Source: Methanosarcina horonobensis HB-1 = JCM 15518 (GTDB lineage Archaea; Halobacteriota; Methanosarcinia; Methanosarcinales; Methanosarcinaceae). Taken from it: a stretch of 64,000 bases of DNA. Under the pieces are notes generated by a model that was not told where the DNA came from, did no database searches, and saw only the letters and a program-made list of their open reading frames with translations. Below are positions 17,806-27,684 of this stretch, in pieces; position 1 is the stretch's first letter, and each line of letters starts with the position of its first letter. The stretch covers positions 2,335,036 to 2,399,035 of the forward strand of contig NZ_CP009516.1 of the NCBI RefSeq assembly GCF_000970285.1. Direction: 5' to 3'. The translations under genes were made by a program, and so were the position numbers.

Positions 17806-18237
17806 ATGACAACAGAAGATGTGCTTAATACAATCGAAAACCTGAGCAGACAACTTCAGTCCGCAATAGGTTCGCAGAACACAAATGAAATTACAAAATT
17901 GTATACGGAAAATCCGAAATTCTTGCCTCGCGGCGGTGACATTCCACAATTTGATCCTCTTCCGGAAAACCGCTGGTCAAAGGAATATCTAAGTGCATAC
18001 TGGGAGAAGGTTTTTCGGATTCCCACAATGGGTTGCTGCAAGTATATACAGAGAGTCAACAATATAGAAGTGCTTGGTGATGTAGCATACGAAATCGGAA
18101 CATATCATCTTGCAGCGGATACCGGAGTAGGGGAAGACCTTGAAGAAGGAGCATACTTTATCCTCTGGAAGAAAGAAGATGACCAGTGGAAGATTGCAGT
18201 ACATATTTTGAACACTGGAAGCAGTCCGAAGTGGTGA
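17806..18237 (+). CDS. SnoaL/NTF2-like (DUF4440-type) protein
   Basis: 143 residues behind a good GGAGGA at about 17790. The pattern is that of NTF2-like small proteins: an N-terminal helix (IENLSRQLQSAIGSQNTNEI), Y-x-x-x-P-x-F-L-P-R-G, then strands ending in YFILWKKEDDQWKIAVHILN. Members include ketosteroid isomerase-like and DUF4440 proteins; no substrate can be named. It lies 93 bases after the last payload gene on the same strand. It could be a passenger of the eCIS locus or an independent gene. Confidence in the fold is good and in the function low. Confidence 0.7.
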   Translation: MTTEDVLNTIENLSRQLQSAIGSQNTNEITKLYTENPKFLPRGGDIPQFDPLPENRWSKEYLSAYWEKVFRIPTMGCCKYIQRVNNIEVLGDVAYEIGTYHLAADTGVGEDLEEGAYFILWKKEDDQWKIAVHILNTGSSPKW

Positions 18238-18431
18238 AGTGTAGCTGAGATTTGAGAAATATGTAATATTGAATAAAAAACATATTTTTTCTAATAAATA
18301 GACGTTTTAATAAGCAATTTTTTAAATTTACATTTATCTTGGTTCAAACACTCCCTGTAAACAAAAACATTAAATCTAAAGTTGATTATTTTTGGGGTTA
18401 GTTAGCTAGCAACAGATGAGATGAAATTCCC

Positions 18432-20069
18432 ATGCCAGTAATCACCTTGCATTATGAAGACCTCGAAAAACTTACAGGAACGGATAAGGAAACCATCATA
18501 AAAAGGGTGCCAATGATAGGTGCCGATATCGAAAGGGTTGAAGACGAGTATGTTGATATCGAGTTCTTCCCTGACAGACCTGACCTTTACAGTGTGGAAG
18601 GGGCAGCCAGGGCAATGCGGGGTTTTCTTGACATTGAGACCGGGCTTCCCGAATATGAGATAAAGCCTTACAATGTATCCATATCCATAAGTGAAGATAT
18701 CCTGAATATCAGGCCCTTCCTCGGGTGTGCGGTTGTAAGGGGAGTGAAATTCACATCCTCTTCCATCAAGTCTCTCATGGACCTGCAGGAAGACCTGCAC
18801 TGGGGCCTGGGTCGAAACAGGAAAAAAGTTTCCATAGGTGTGCATGACCTTAAAAATGTGAAACCTCCTTTCCGCTATATGGCAGTAGATCCCGGATTCG
18901 AGTTTGTGCCTCTTGATTACACCGAAAAGATGAGCATGACAGAAATCCTGGAAAAGCACCCGAAAGGCACAAGGTTTGCCCATCTTGTCAAAGGTTTCGA
19001 CAAATACCCGATCATCCTGGACGCAAATGACAATGTGCTGTCCTTCCCGCCAATTATCAACGGGACGCTTACTACAGTGACCGAACAGACTACCGACCTC
19101 TTTATCGATGTCACAGGTCTTGGGGAAGCAGTATACACAGCCTTGAACATCGTGGTTACAGCCCTTGCAGAAAGAGGCGGACAGATCGAGTTTGTAAGGG
19201 TAATCCGTCCCGGAGGAGAGGAATTCATCCTTCCTGACCTTGAGCCGAAAGAAAGACTTCTTACAACAGAAGAGGTAAAGTCCCTGATAGGCATGGAACT
19301 TTCAGTTGACGAAATAGTAAAACAGCTTGAAAGGATGCGCTTTGGGGCATGCGCCCTTGACAAAGAAACCGTCGAGGTAAAGGTTCCGGCTTACAGGGCA
19401 GATATCCTGCACAACTACGACCTTGTAGAGGACATTGCCAAAGGTTACGGTTACGAGAATATCAAAGTAAGGGTTCCTGAGACCTATACTGCAGGTAAGT
19501 CCCACCCGATTTCCCTGATGCGGGCTTCCGTAAACGAAATAATGGTCGGGCTCGGCTACTATGAGGTTATGCCCTTCACACTTACCAGCGAAAAGATCAA
19601 CTTCGAAAACATGTGCAGGCCAAAAACTGACGATGTTACCTATGTGCTTCATCCGATCAGTGAAGACCAGACAATACTCAGAACAACCGTGCTTCCTAAC
19701 CTGCTTGAGATTCTTGCCTTAAACCAGCACAGGGAGCTTCCTCAGAAGATCTTTGAGTTCGGAGAGGTCGTAAGCAATGAAATAACGGGTCAGCACGTAG
19801 CTGCAGTCTCTATCCACCCGCAGGCAAACTTCACTGAAGTATATGAGGTAGTGGACGCCCTTATGAGAGAGATGATGCTTTCTTATGAGGTAAAAGAGTC
19901 CGAAGATCCGGCTTTTCTTGAAGGCAGGCGGGCAGATGTTTATGTTAACGGTAAAAAGCTTGGAGTTTTTGGAGAATTCCACCCCGAAGTAATAAGCAAC
20001 TTTTCGCTCGGATATGCCGTTGTAGGGTTTGAGCTTGACCTTAACGACATTATAGATAAAAATATTTAA
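18432..20069 (+). CDS. pheT: Phenylalanine--tRNA ligase beta subunit
   Basis: 545 residues, the length of archaeal/eukaryotic-type PheT and much shorter than bacterial PheT. It starts [16 protein letters not shown] and contains [20 protein letters not shown], the B3/B4 editing region with [15 protein letters not shown] and [12 protein letters not shown], the B5 segment [20 protein letters not shown], and a catalytic-like fold with [14 protein letters not shown]. With PheS (not in this window) it charges tRNA-Phe in the cytoplasm. The gene stands alone with AT-rich flanks. It is a firm chromosomal anchor for the window. Confidence 0.97.
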   Translation: MPVITLHYEDLEKLTGTDKETIIKRVPMIGADIERVEDEYVDIEFFPDRPDLYSVEGAARAMRGFLDIETGLPEYEIKPYNVSISISEDILNIRPFLGCAVVRGVKFTSSSIKSLMDLQEDLHWGLGRNRKKVSIGVHDLKNVKPPFRYMAVDPGFEFVPLDYTEKMSMTEILEKHPKGTRFAHLVKGFDKYPIILDANDNVLSFPPIINGTLTTVTEQTTDLFIDVTGLGEAVYTALNIVVTALAERGGQIEFVRVIRPGGEEFILPDLEPKERLLTTEEVKSLIGMELSVDEIVKQLERMRFGACALDKETVEVKVPAYRADILHNYDLVEDIAKGYGYENIKVRVPETYTAGKSHPISLMRASVNEIMVGLGYYEVMPFTLTSEKINFENMCRPKTDDVTYVLHPISEDQTILRTTVLPNLLEILALNQHRELPQKIFEFGEVVSNEITGQHVAAVSIHPQANFTEVYEVVDALMREMMLSYEVKESEDPAFLEGRRADVYVNGKKLGVFGEFHPEVISNFSLGYAVVGFELDLNDIIDKNI

Positions 20070-20537
20070 TTCGAAGGTTAATTTTCCAATTTTTCAATTA
20101 ACCTTTTAAATTAACTCTCAAATGGATCACTTCTTTTTTTGAAGGGTACCAGATAAGCTGGCAGCAGCTCCCTATAAAAGTTTGATTGAAATATTATTTT
20201 TTACCAGCTGTCAGGATAGCTTTACCCCTTAAAGTCAGAAAAGAAAAACAAAAGATTCAATCTTCGGATTTTTTGAATAAGATTAATATATTAGGTAGAG
20301 GCTGCCGGTTTTCATTATCTGTAGTTATTATATACTTCTATCATTATATACTTATTAATATGTTCTAACAGTTATATGACTATATTTATAAAAGGAGTTA
20401 GTTTTTGAAAAAAATAGGCTAGTTAATACTGATTTTGATAATGAAATTGTAACTGTTAAATATTTGATAAGTAATAAAAAACACAATTAATAGCCAAAAA
20501 TCAAAAATTAGTTTATAGGGTACTGGGAGATTAAAAA
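20070..20537. other. AT-rich intergenic region
   Basis: No gene is supported. A short frame (20186-20368) has no family resemblance and poor codon use. The right half is very AT-rich with repeated TTATATACTT-like words and would hold the promoter of the secreted propeller gene. Confidence 0.5.
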
Positions 20538-21818
20538 ATGAAGAACAGAATCAGGCTATACTCAATACTTGTAGCTTTATTCCTTTTGCCTTTTCTCTGT
20601 GCGACCGCATCCGCGGATACGGTACAGGGTGTTGAAACTCAGATCACTGCCAACAACTCAAGTCAGTCGAATCCCGATATCTATGGCGAGTGTATTGTGT
20701 GGCAGGATGACCGCAATGGATATTATGATCCCTATGTTTACGAACCGAACTGGGATATCTACATGTACGACCTTTCCAGTTCCACAGAAACTCAGATTAC
20801 AACCAGTGAATCGAACCAGAGCCGGCCTGCTATTTACGGGGACCGGATAGTCTGGACAGATGATAGGAATGGTAATTACGATATTTACATGTATAATATC
20901 TCCACTTCCACAGAAACTCAGATAACCACCAATGGATCGAACCAGAGTGACCCTGAGATCTATGGAGACCAGATAGTCTGGACAGATGACAGGAATCGTA
21001 ACTATGATGTTTACATGTACAATATCTCCACTTCCACAGAAACTCAGATAACCACCAACGAATCAAACCAGAGGGGACCTGCTATTTACGGGGACCGGAT
21101 AGTCTGGACAGATGAACGGAATGGAAATGAGGAGTACATCGTCGACACCTACATGTATAACCTTTCTACTTCCACGGAAACCCAGATCACAGAGGATGGA
21201 GGTTATCTTGAATACGGTCCTTCTATCTACGGGGATAGGGTAGTGTATATGAGTGAAATAGCAGGCGATTTTGTCTGGACGTATGACCTCTCTACTTCAG
21301 AGCTAACTTTCATCGCCTTCGATGCTTGGAGTCCGGATATCTACGGAGACAGGATAGTGTGGATGTATGGAATGGGATTCTCAGACATCTACATGTATGA
21401 CCTCTCCACTTCCAGGGAAATTCAAATAACCAGCGATGAAGCACATCAAGGGGCTCCAGTTATCTACGGGGACAGGATAGTATGGGAGGATGACCGCAAT
21501 GAAAACTCCGATATCTACATGTTTACTCTTTCTTCTGCTGAGTTGACGCCTCTGAGTGAAATGACAGCTCTCAGGGAGTATGTTGAAAGTACATACAAGT
21601 GCCATGTGAAAACAAAAACAGGCCTGGCTACTCTTCTTGATAGATCGAAATCCTTCCACGAAAAGAGTGAAGATGCAAAAGCCGTTTCCATGCTTAAATC
21701 CTTTATTCATCTTGCTGACAAAATGAAGGACTGCGGGCAGATTTCGGCTGACGAAGCGGATTACATGGTTAAGGAAGCAAAGGAAATTATCTATCAGATA
21801 CAGGCTCAGCAGGAGTGA
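20538..21818 (+). CDS. Secreted TolB-like beta-propeller protein with C-terminal helical domain
   Basis: 426 residues. A signal peptide (lysine/arginine start, LYSILVALFLLPFLCATASA, cleavage near residue 27) precedes six or seven blades of about 45 residues. Their core is YDIYMYNISTSTETQIT with YGDRIVWTDDRN; the blades between about 20780 and 21130 are nearly identical even at DNA level. This is the surface-protein propeller type common in Methanosarcina. The last 90 residues are helical (TPLSEMTALREYVES, then LADKMKDCGQISADEADYMV) and resemble FIMAH-type domains. It is likely exported and cell-surface associated. The ligand is unknown. Confidence 0.82.
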   Translation: MKNRIRLYSILVALFLLPFLCATASADTVQGVETQITANNSSQSNPDIYGECIVWQDDRNGYYDPYVYEPNWDIYMYDLSSSTETQITTSESNQSRPAIYGDRIVWTDDRNGNYDIYMYNISTSTETQITTNGSNQSDPEIYGDQIVWTDDRNRNYDVYMYNISTSTETQITTNESNQRGPAIYGDRIVWTDERNGNEEYIVDTYMYNLSTSTETQITEDGGYLEYGPSIYGDRVVYMSEIAGDFVWTYDLSTSELTFIAFDAWSPDIYGDRIVWMYGMGFSDIYMYDLSTSREIQITSDEAHQGAPVIYGDRIVWEDDRNENSDIYMFTLSSAELTPLSEMTALREYVESTYKCHVKTKTGLATLLDRSKSFHEKSEDAKAVSMLKSFIHLADKMKDCGQISADEADYMVKEAKEIIYQIQAQQE

Positions 21819-21868
21819 GAAGTGAGATTAAAATTTCTTTCCACTCTTTCTTTTTTTACTTTTTCACT

Positions 21869-21958
21869 CATTACCTTTATCCGTTACCTTTACCCATTAC
21901 TTTTACCCATTGCCTTTACTCATTACCTTTACCTATTGCCTTTACCCTTTACCCTTTA
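21869..21958. repeat. 12-bp tandem repeat
   Basis: Seven or eight imperfect copies of CATTACCTTTAC (variants CATTGCCTTTAC, CCTTTATC) fill the space between two convergent genes. Confidence 0.75.
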
Positions 21959-21981
21959 TTTTAACACTAAGTAAATTATTT

Positions 21982-22599
21982 TTATTTCAGTATCTTTTCC
22001 ATTTCCGCTGCAATTCTCCTGACTTCAGGTATTTCTTCGGTTTCAGCCAGCTTGTTCACAAGTTCGAGCATTCTCTCCTTCATCAGTTCCAGGTCTTCAA
22101 GAGCAAAAGAAAGTTCTCCTATAAGGGCTTCCAGACTTTTTGTTTCTATGAGACCTGAAAGCTTTTCAGAGTCAGCTTTTATTGGAAAAAGGGCTTCAGG
22201 AGAATTAAAGTCCACATCATATTCCTCTTCAAAGTACTCCTTTGGAAAGGTTTTGAGCCACCTGACATTCCGAATGTGGCTGATAAAATTACTGAGCTGC
22301 CTGTGTTCGTAATCCCCGGTTACCTTTCCGATCAGTACCTCGTTTCTTGCCTTGAGAGGGACCGCGACAAGGTCTCCTTTCCTTATTTTTGTGATAAAGG
22401 AGTAGATTTCCCCTGCCCAGGTTTCGGATAACCCTCCCCGCATGCCCGGGTATTTTTCGAGTATGAGTTGTTTAACCTGCTCTTTGTTTTTGTTTGATAG
22501 ATCCGGGAGTTCAGCCCAGCCGATGGTAACCACGCTGTCATCCAGAATTCTCTCTTCGTCCTCTAAAGTGCCTGCGGCTTTGAGCAACCAGAACTTCAT
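21982..22599 (-). CDS. PUA/EVE-like protein of the Mrr-N type
   Basis: About 205 residues. The start at 22599 (MKFWLLKAAG) is preferred because the upstream ATG at 22614 overlaps the GAGGAG that would serve as ribosome binding site. The N-terminal half has W-A-G-E-I-Y-S-F, RKGDLVAVPLK and VLIGKVTGDYEHR, the pattern of the PUA-like domain at the N-terminus of some Mrr-type restriction enzymes. These are thought to recognise modified bases or RNA. The C-terminal half is helical (LELMKERMLELVNKLAETEE). No nuclease motif is visible, so a reader or regulator role is more likely than cleavage. Confidence 0.6.
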   Translation of the reverse strand: MKFWLLKAAGTLEDEERILDDSVVTIGWAELPDLSNKNKEQVKQLILEKYPGMRGGLSETWAGEIYSFITKIRKGDLVAVPLKARNEVLIGKVTGDYEHRQLSNFISHIRNVRWLKTFPKEYFEEEYDVDFNSPEALFPIKADSEKLSGLIETKSLEALIGELSFALEDLELMKERMLELVNKLAETEEIPEVRRIAAEMEKILK

Positions 22600-22736
22600 A
22601 ACCTGTCTCCTCATTATTATTTCTCTTATCAGACCTGAACGGTTCTTATTTGTTTTATTTCTAACTGCCTGTGCTCTCTAAAGGAGAATTACATATTTGC
22701 CGATTTTCCTTAAATTTAGTCCTGGAAAGTAGACTA

Positions 22737-24275
22737 TCATGCACGTATCTTTAGTATATTAGGAATACGGACACCGAGGTTATACCGAATATCCTTCTGT
22801 ATCTCGCCTATCATGCTTACTTCACTTTTATCCAATATGTTTGCGTACTGGATAACAAAAAAGTATACGAGAACAAAGGCTGCGTACTCCCAGGCTTCTC
22901 CGGAAAGCGGAATTGCCTCCCTGGTTGCTAGCATGGATGCGACTATGAAGGCGCAAATAAAGGTCAACTTCCTGTACATCGAGGTGAAAGGGTGCATGTT
23001 CTCCTTTTTCCAGGTTCTCAGGGTCATCAGGACTTCAATAGCTGTGTAAGATATTGAAGATGCTACAGCTGCACCTGCCATGCTATACTCAGGTATAAGC
23101 ATGAAGTTAAGAATTACATTAATTCCTGCACTTGCAACCGAACACTTCATAAGGAAATCAGAGTTTCCCGATGCCATTATTGTATGATAGTTAAATCCGA
23201 AGTATGAGTTTGCTATGAATCCCAGGGCAAGGATACGCAGGACCGGAGCACCACCTGAATATTCCGCTCCGTAGAGCTTCGTGAGAAGAAACTCGGGATA
23301 CACAAACATTAACACGAAGACAGGAAATGTAAGCATGAAGCACCACTTGGTCATTATCTGGTAAAGAGAACTGATCGATTCGTTCCTGTTTTCTCCCCAC
23401 AGTTTTGATGCTACAGGGACATACACAAAACCCATTGAGTTTATTATTATAGTCAGAAACCCTACAAGCGGGTATACTGCATTGTAAACTCCAACAACTT
23501 CAGGTGACTTGAAATAACCGAGCATTATGGTATCTGTCCAGGTCATAAGGTTCAGCAGAGTTGCTGTTATCAAAAGGGGAAATGAATACCTTATCAACTT
23601 CCTTGTTGGCTCACTGAACTTAAGTTTCCATTCAGTCTTGAACGGGGGTCTTATTATAAAGTACACCGACATTATGCCAAAAGTAAAGACCATTGAGAGC
23701 AAGTCTGCAAATACGATTCCTTTCAGGGGTACGTTGAAAAACACAGCTGCAGAAGCAAATCCGAGAAAAGACACCGGCCTTATGATGTTATAGAAATACA
23801 TATTAACATTCGTAAGGTCGAATCCTCTGTAGATCGCGATTGTTACGTTCAGGAGTATGGTGAAAGGGATGGCAAAGATCATAATCCTGACTACAGACAG
23901 GATTTTGCTCTGGATGTCAAATCCTTCCCCTGCCAGACGTTCGAAGAGTAAGGGTGAGATCAGCATTGCAAACAGACTGGCAATCAAACCCATAATTATG
24001 GCTGAAACTATTATCTCATGAATCTTGTGCTCTTCATTCCTGCCTCTGAAATATGCAATGTACCTTGGTACTCCATCACTGAGTCCAAGAGTTGCGACTG
24101 CACCTGTAATTGATATTACCGTAAGTGCAAGAGAATATATGCCAAAGTCAGCTGGTGAAAGATATGACGTAAGTACTCCTCTAAGAATGGTATCTAACAG
24201 CCGTCCAATAAGGGTTCCTGCAAATATTACACCAGAACCTATAACTATTTTATTAACTGAGTCACTAACCGATAT
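22737..24275 (-). CDS. Polysaccharide flippase (Wzx/MATE-type, MOP superfamily)
   Basis: A membrane protein of about 512 residues with some 12-14 hydrophobic segments, of the Wzx kind that flips lipid-linked sugars outward. The first ATG in frame (23993) would cut off two conserved helices. Upstream the frame remains open to 24287 and codes for KIVIGSGVIFAGTLIGRLL and YLSPADFGIYSLALTVISI, an exact Wzx-type start. No ATG, GTG or TTG exists there; an ATA at 24273-24275, six bases after GGTG, is the best candidate. The start is therefore uncertain (ATA, or a sequencing/frameshift problem). It would act in glycan or S-layer glycosylation export. Confidence 0.8.
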   Translation of the reverse strand: MSVSDSVNKIVIGSGVIFAGTLIGRLLDTILRGVLTSYLSPADFGIYSLALTVISITGAVATLGLSDGVPRYIAYFRGRNEEHKIHEIIVSAIIMGLIASLFAMLISPLLFERLAGEGFDIQSKILSVVRIMIFAIPFTILLNVTIAIYRGFDLTNVNMYFYNIIRPVSFLGFASAAVFFNVPLKGIVFADLLSMVFTFGIMSVYFIIRPPFKTEWKLKFSEPTRKLIRYSFPLLITATLLNLMTWTDTIMLGYFKSPEVVGVYNAVYPLVGFLTIIINSMGFVYVPVASKLWGENRNESISSLYQIMTKWCFMLTFPVFVLMFVYPEFLLTKLYGAEYSGGAPVLRILALGFIANSYFGFNYHTIMASGNSDFLMKCSVASAGINVILNFMLIPEYSMAGAAVASSISYTAIEVLMTLRTWKKENMHPFTSMYRKLTFICAFIVASMLATREAIPLSGEAWEYAAFVLVYFFVIQYANILDKSEVSMIGEIQKDIRYNLGVRIPNILKIRA

Positions 24276-24495
24276 GCTAACACCGTTTTATTATCCTTAG
24301 TTGCAATCTCTCCAAATGCAGATCAAAGTTTAATCCGTTGAGGATTACTCTTTTTATTTTTCTTAGCAGTATTATTGAACTGCTTATAATTTAAACTTCT
24401 TCCAAATTTACAGTTCTACAGAATATATTGATATTTCTTGTAACTGTGAATTTTTACAAGGAAAACTCTTTAAGTTTACACTGCCAGGTAGAGGT

Positions 24496-25368
24496 ATGGG
24501 CAAAAAGGTCTTTGTCGGGGTTGACGGCTGCAGAGCAGGCTGGTTTGCAGTGTTTCTTGATGAGACAGGGAAAAAAGAATGCAACTGGGAAATTGCTCTC
24601 TTTCCTGAGTTTTCACTCCTGATTGATTTTTTGGAAAACAACTACAGGCAGGCAGAGCCTCTTATCCTTGTTGACATCCCAATTGGCTTGAAAAATGGAG
24701 GCAGTGGAGAAAGGCTTTCGGATATCGGTGCCCGGAATATTCTGAAAACCAGGAAGTCCAGCATCTTTCCTATACCGCGCAGGGAAGCGATTTATGCGGA
24801 AACCTATGAAAAAGCCTGTGAGATTAATGAAAGGCTTTCTGAAAAACGTATCTCGAAGCAAGCCTGGAACATACTCCCTAAAATACGGGATGTGGACGGT
24901 TTCCTGGTTGATAACGAAAGTTTCAGGGAAAAAGTCAGAGAAGTAGGGCCCGAAATCTGTTTCCAGTCTTTTGCAGGCTTTCCTATGAGATATTCAAAAA
25001 AGAAAGTTGAAGGTTTTATTGAAAGAAAGGAAGTTCTGAGTAATGTCTTCAAATCTACAGATGAAATCATAGAATATGCTCTTTTAAAGTACAGAAGAAA
25101 AGACCTTGCAAAAGATGATGTCCTGGATGCCCTTGCAGCTGCACTAACTGCAAAAATAGGCAGCAGGTATGGGTTTGTTTACGTACCCGAAGAACCTGAG
25201 ACTGATAGTAGAGGACTGAAGATCCAGATGATTTATTGTGAGTGTGACTTTTCTTCTATTGATTCGGTTACTTTCACGCAGTACCAGAAAAGCTCTTTTC
25301 CCCAGTCCAAAGCTCTTTTGTCAGCGGACATAAGTAACTGGTCCCTTAATTTTCCATTATTTTCGTAA
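24496..25368 (+). CDS. DUF429 family predicted RNase H-like nuclease
   Basis: 290 residues from ATG 24496 behind GAGGT. VGVDGCRAGWFAVFLDE at the N-terminus, ILVDIPIGL, and a late KDDVLDALAAALTA are the acidic motifs of the DUF429 RNase H-like fold. The reaction has not been established for the family. The usual C-terminal GLxxxMIYCE is present (GLKIQMIYCE), but translation runs on about 45 more residues of unrelated sequence. These are antisense to the end of the next gene, so the original stop codon seems to be lost. Confidence 0.8.
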   Translation: MGKKVFVGVDGCRAGWFAVFLDETGKKECNWEIALFPEFSLLIDFLENNYRQAEPLILVDIPIGLKNGGSGERLSDIGARNILKTRKSSIFPIPRREAIYAETYEKACEINERLSEKRISKQAWNILPKIRDVDGFLVDNESFREKVREVGPEICFQSFAGFPMRYSKKKVEGFIERKEVLSNVFKSTDEIIEYALLKYRRKDLAKDDVLDALAAALTAKIGSRYGFVYVPEEPETDSRGLKIQMIYCECDFSSIDSVTFTQYQKSSFPQSKALLSADISNWSLNFPLFS

Positions 25369-26030
25369 AGTTTAAGCATAAGAAACCTGTCAGTTACAAC
25401 AATTGAAGGGATAGGTTCAGGTTTCTGATAGATAAATATTTTTGAGTTTTCGTTTCTGGACAGCCTGTTAGCATCTTCAGGAAAATTCGAAAACAGGCGT
25501 CTTACAACATTTTCTGACATACAGAGGGTAAGTTTGGTTCCATTTTCCGCAAGGTCTGCATAAAGAGAAGGTGCTTCAGGATGGAAGTAGGATACAAAGG
25601 TAAATACCTCTTTTGAACTCAGAATATTTTCTATGAAGGCTTTTGGGGTTTCAAGCATATGATCCAGATCAGGTTCAAACAGTTCGCAGTGTCCGAGTTC
25701 ATCGATTCTGTCCAGAAGGAAATCTGGAATAGAAGTTAAGTCATGTGTTTTCCAGTAGCTGTCATCGACTTCAAGAACCTCAATAGTATTCAGTAGTGGC
25801 TCCAGGTTTTCAACTATTATTTTTCCTGTTTCTGATAAAGCATAGACTTTCTTTTCTTCGGTAATCAGGTGAGCATCTTTCAGTTTTTTTATATGAGGCT
25901 GGATCGAGCTGGCATCTACGTTGAGCAATTCTTTGATTGTATCGATATTTCTTGGTTCTTCCCTTAGCAGGAGCAAAAGCTCTTTTCTCCTGTCAGAAAA
26001 GAAAATAAGGTTGATAAGTGACTGTTTTAT
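25233..26030 (-). CDS. HTH transcription regulator of methanogen type (winged helix plus DUF1724-like domain)
   Basis: About 265 residues. The wHTH is near residues 15-75 (EEPRNIDTIKELLNVDASS, then IQPHIKKLKDAHLI). A C-terminal sensor-like domain has DFLLDRIDELGHCELFEPD and SRNENSKIFIYQKPEPIPSI. This layout is common in Methanosarcina regulators such as those of methanol and methyl-sulfide genes. The homologous start IKQSLINLIFFSDRRKELLL is encoded upstream of the first TTG. The codon at its head is ATA (26028-26030) behind GGTGAG, where relatives have ATG. It overlaps the convergent DUF429 gene by 136 bases. The target genes cannot be told from the sequence. Confidence 0.72.
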   Translation of the reverse strand: MKQSLINLIFFSDRRKELLLLLREEPRNIDTIKELLNVDASSIQPHIKKLKDAHLITEEKKVYALSETGKIIVENLEPLLNTIEVLEVDDSYWKTHDLTSIPDFLLDRIDELGHCELFEPDLDHMLETPKAFIENILSSKEVFTFVSYFHPEAPSLYADLAENGTKLTLCMSENVVRRLFSNFPEDANRLSRNENSKIFIYQKPEPIPSIVVTDRFLMLKLYENNGKLRDQLLMSADKRALDWGKELFWYCVKVTESIEEKSHSQ

Positions 26031-26467
26031 GTTCTCACCTGCCGTTTGCCCGCTTGTTCATAATAATGCCCTAAAAACTTTTAATGCCCTAAAAACCTTT
26101 TCATTTTTGAGCATAATCGCCCTTCCCATATTTTATATTTTCCCAAATTTACAAATACTCTGACAAATTATAGTCAGGAAGAGATTTTAGTTGAAGCACT
26201 TGAATAACTATATAAATTGCGTATAAATGTTAGAATTCGAAGTGAAATCAAGATTAAGCCAAAAAAAGAAAGGATTGAAAAATAAAATAAAAAAATCAAA
26301 CAGGAAGGAATAAAAATAGAAGGAATTAATCTATAATTCATCCCGAACATTAAACAATAATTCAGTTAAAAAATTCAGTTAAAAGCTCGGTTGAGAATTT
26401 TATTGAAAATTCAATCCATTCAGGTGATCCGATTATTATAAGTATCCAGATAAGGAACTCAATCGGA
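26031..26467. other. AT-rich intergenic region
   Basis: No gene seen. It holds a short imperfect duplication (AATGCCCTAAAAAC, twice, 26066-26098) next to the regulator start and A-rich sequence. The left half should carry the regulator promoter. Confidence 0.45.
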
Positions 26468-27166
26468 ATGGAATTCGTTCTGATCCCTGCAGGAGAATTT
26501 GAGATGGGCTCCCCTTCCCGTGAGAAGCGCAGAAAGCTCTGGGAAAGCCCTGTACACAGGGTATCTATAAAAAAACCTTTTTATCTTGGCAGATACCCGG
26601 TTACTCAGGAACAATGGATCAAAGTAATGGGAAGTAATCCTTCGTGTTTCAGGGACGAAAAGCACCCTGTTGAAACTGTTTCCTGGGAAGAGGTACAGGT
26701 CTTTATCCGAAAACTTAACGCCCTTGAAAACTCTGGCGAAAAAAGCTCAATCTACCGCCTCCCCACGGAAGCCGAATGGGAATATGCAGCCAGGGCAGGA
26801 ACTATAACCAGTTTCTTCTTCGGCGATGACGAATCTAAACTCACTGAATATGCCTGGTATCTTAAAAACTCGGGACTTCAGACTCATCCTGCAGGCTTGA
26901 AAAAATCCAATACATGGGGGCTCTACGATATCTACGGAAACGTAGGGGAATGGGTGCAGGATGAGTACCATGTAAGTTACAAAGGAGCGCCTTCAGATGG
27001 TCAGACATGGGAAAGCCTTTTCGCCAGCATATCCGTGCCTGTAAGGGTCAGGAGAGGCGGGGGCTGGAACGGGAATGCAGGCTGCTGCAGGTCGGCTGAG
27101 CGACTTTTTGCGGCACAGGATAAGAAACTCAATAGCCTGGGATTCAGGGTTGTTAAAGAAGTTTGA
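26468..27166 (+). CDS. Formylglycine-generating-enzyme-like (SUMF1) protein
   Basis: 232 residues covering the whole FGE-sulfatase fold: GMEFVLIPAGEFEMGS, YPVTQEQWIKVMGSNPS, HPVETVSWEEVQVFIRKLN, YRLPTEAEWEYAARAG and GLYDIYGNVGEWVQDEY. True FGE has a Cys pair in the C-terminal R-G-G-S-x-x-C-x-x-x-x-C stretch. Here that reads RRGGGWNGNAGCCRSAERL, so the first Cys is missing. Conversion of sulfatase cysteines is therefore doubtful, and a sugar-binding or other role as in many SUMF1 paralogues is more likely. There is no signal peptide and no sulfatase neighbour. Confidence 0.85.
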   Translation: MEFVLIPAGEFEMGSPSREKRRKLWESPVHRVSIKKPFYLGRYPVTQEQWIKVMGSNPSCFRDEKHPVETVSWEEVQVFIRKLNALENSGEKSSIYRLPTEAEWEYAARAGTITSFFFGDDESKLTEYAWYLKNSGLQTHPAGLKKSNTWGLYDIYGNVGEWVQDEYHVSYKGAPSDGQTWESLFASISVPVRVRRGGGWNGNAGCCRSAERLFAAQDKKLNSLGFRVVKEV

Positions 27167-27684
27167 CCATATGGAAAATCCAGAAGAAAACTTAGTTTAT
27201 TTTATGCCGTTTCTGTCCACTTTATCCACTATTTTCTCACTTAAATGTTCAGTAAGTTTTTTCCCTCATCCTCCGTAGAGAATCCATAAGTAAGGAAATG
27301 CTGGCTTTATTTGCAGTACCCTGAACCATCCGATAATTGAAGAGTACCCAATCCGCTTGGCAGAGCTTAAAAGCATCCACTCTCATCTCTCAAGCCTGGG
27401 TGGACCGTGAATTCTCACCGGACTCATGCCGCCGGGATACTTCAAGATCGAATTTTATCAGCATCCAGCCGGTAAGTCACATAACTCTTTTGTGAATGAC
27501 ATTTGTGTTAATTCTTTCTATGTGCTTCGTTCATACTTTTATCCTTCAAAAACTCGTAGTGGTTCACAGCTTTCAGTCTTCCTTCCTTTCACCTCTTCTT
27601 TTCCAATCCATCCGAACATAAGGATCAATTTTTCTAAAAAATAAGCCGGCTTCATTGCCGGCATTCTGCAAAATATTGGCCAGA
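27167..27684. other. Intergenic region
   Basis: No coding region could be supported; the short frames here have no recognisable content. Apart from the gadB terminator at the right edge I see only a T/C-rich stretch (27585-27605). Confidence 0.4.
27634..27662 (-). terminator. gadB terminator hairpin
   Basis: On the minus strand GCCGGC-AATGAA-GCCGGC (27645-27662) forms a 6-bp all-GC stem. It is followed by TTATTTTTTAG and lies about 25 bases after the gadB stop. Confidence 0.7.

Noticed and set aside
18340-18370. GGTTCAAACACTC resembling a tRNA T-loop
   Set aside because: No acceptor, anticodon or D-arm pairing could be built around it. No tRNA was found in the window.
20186-20368. 60-codon open frame after pheT
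   Set aside because: No binding site, AT-driven composition and no recognisable family.
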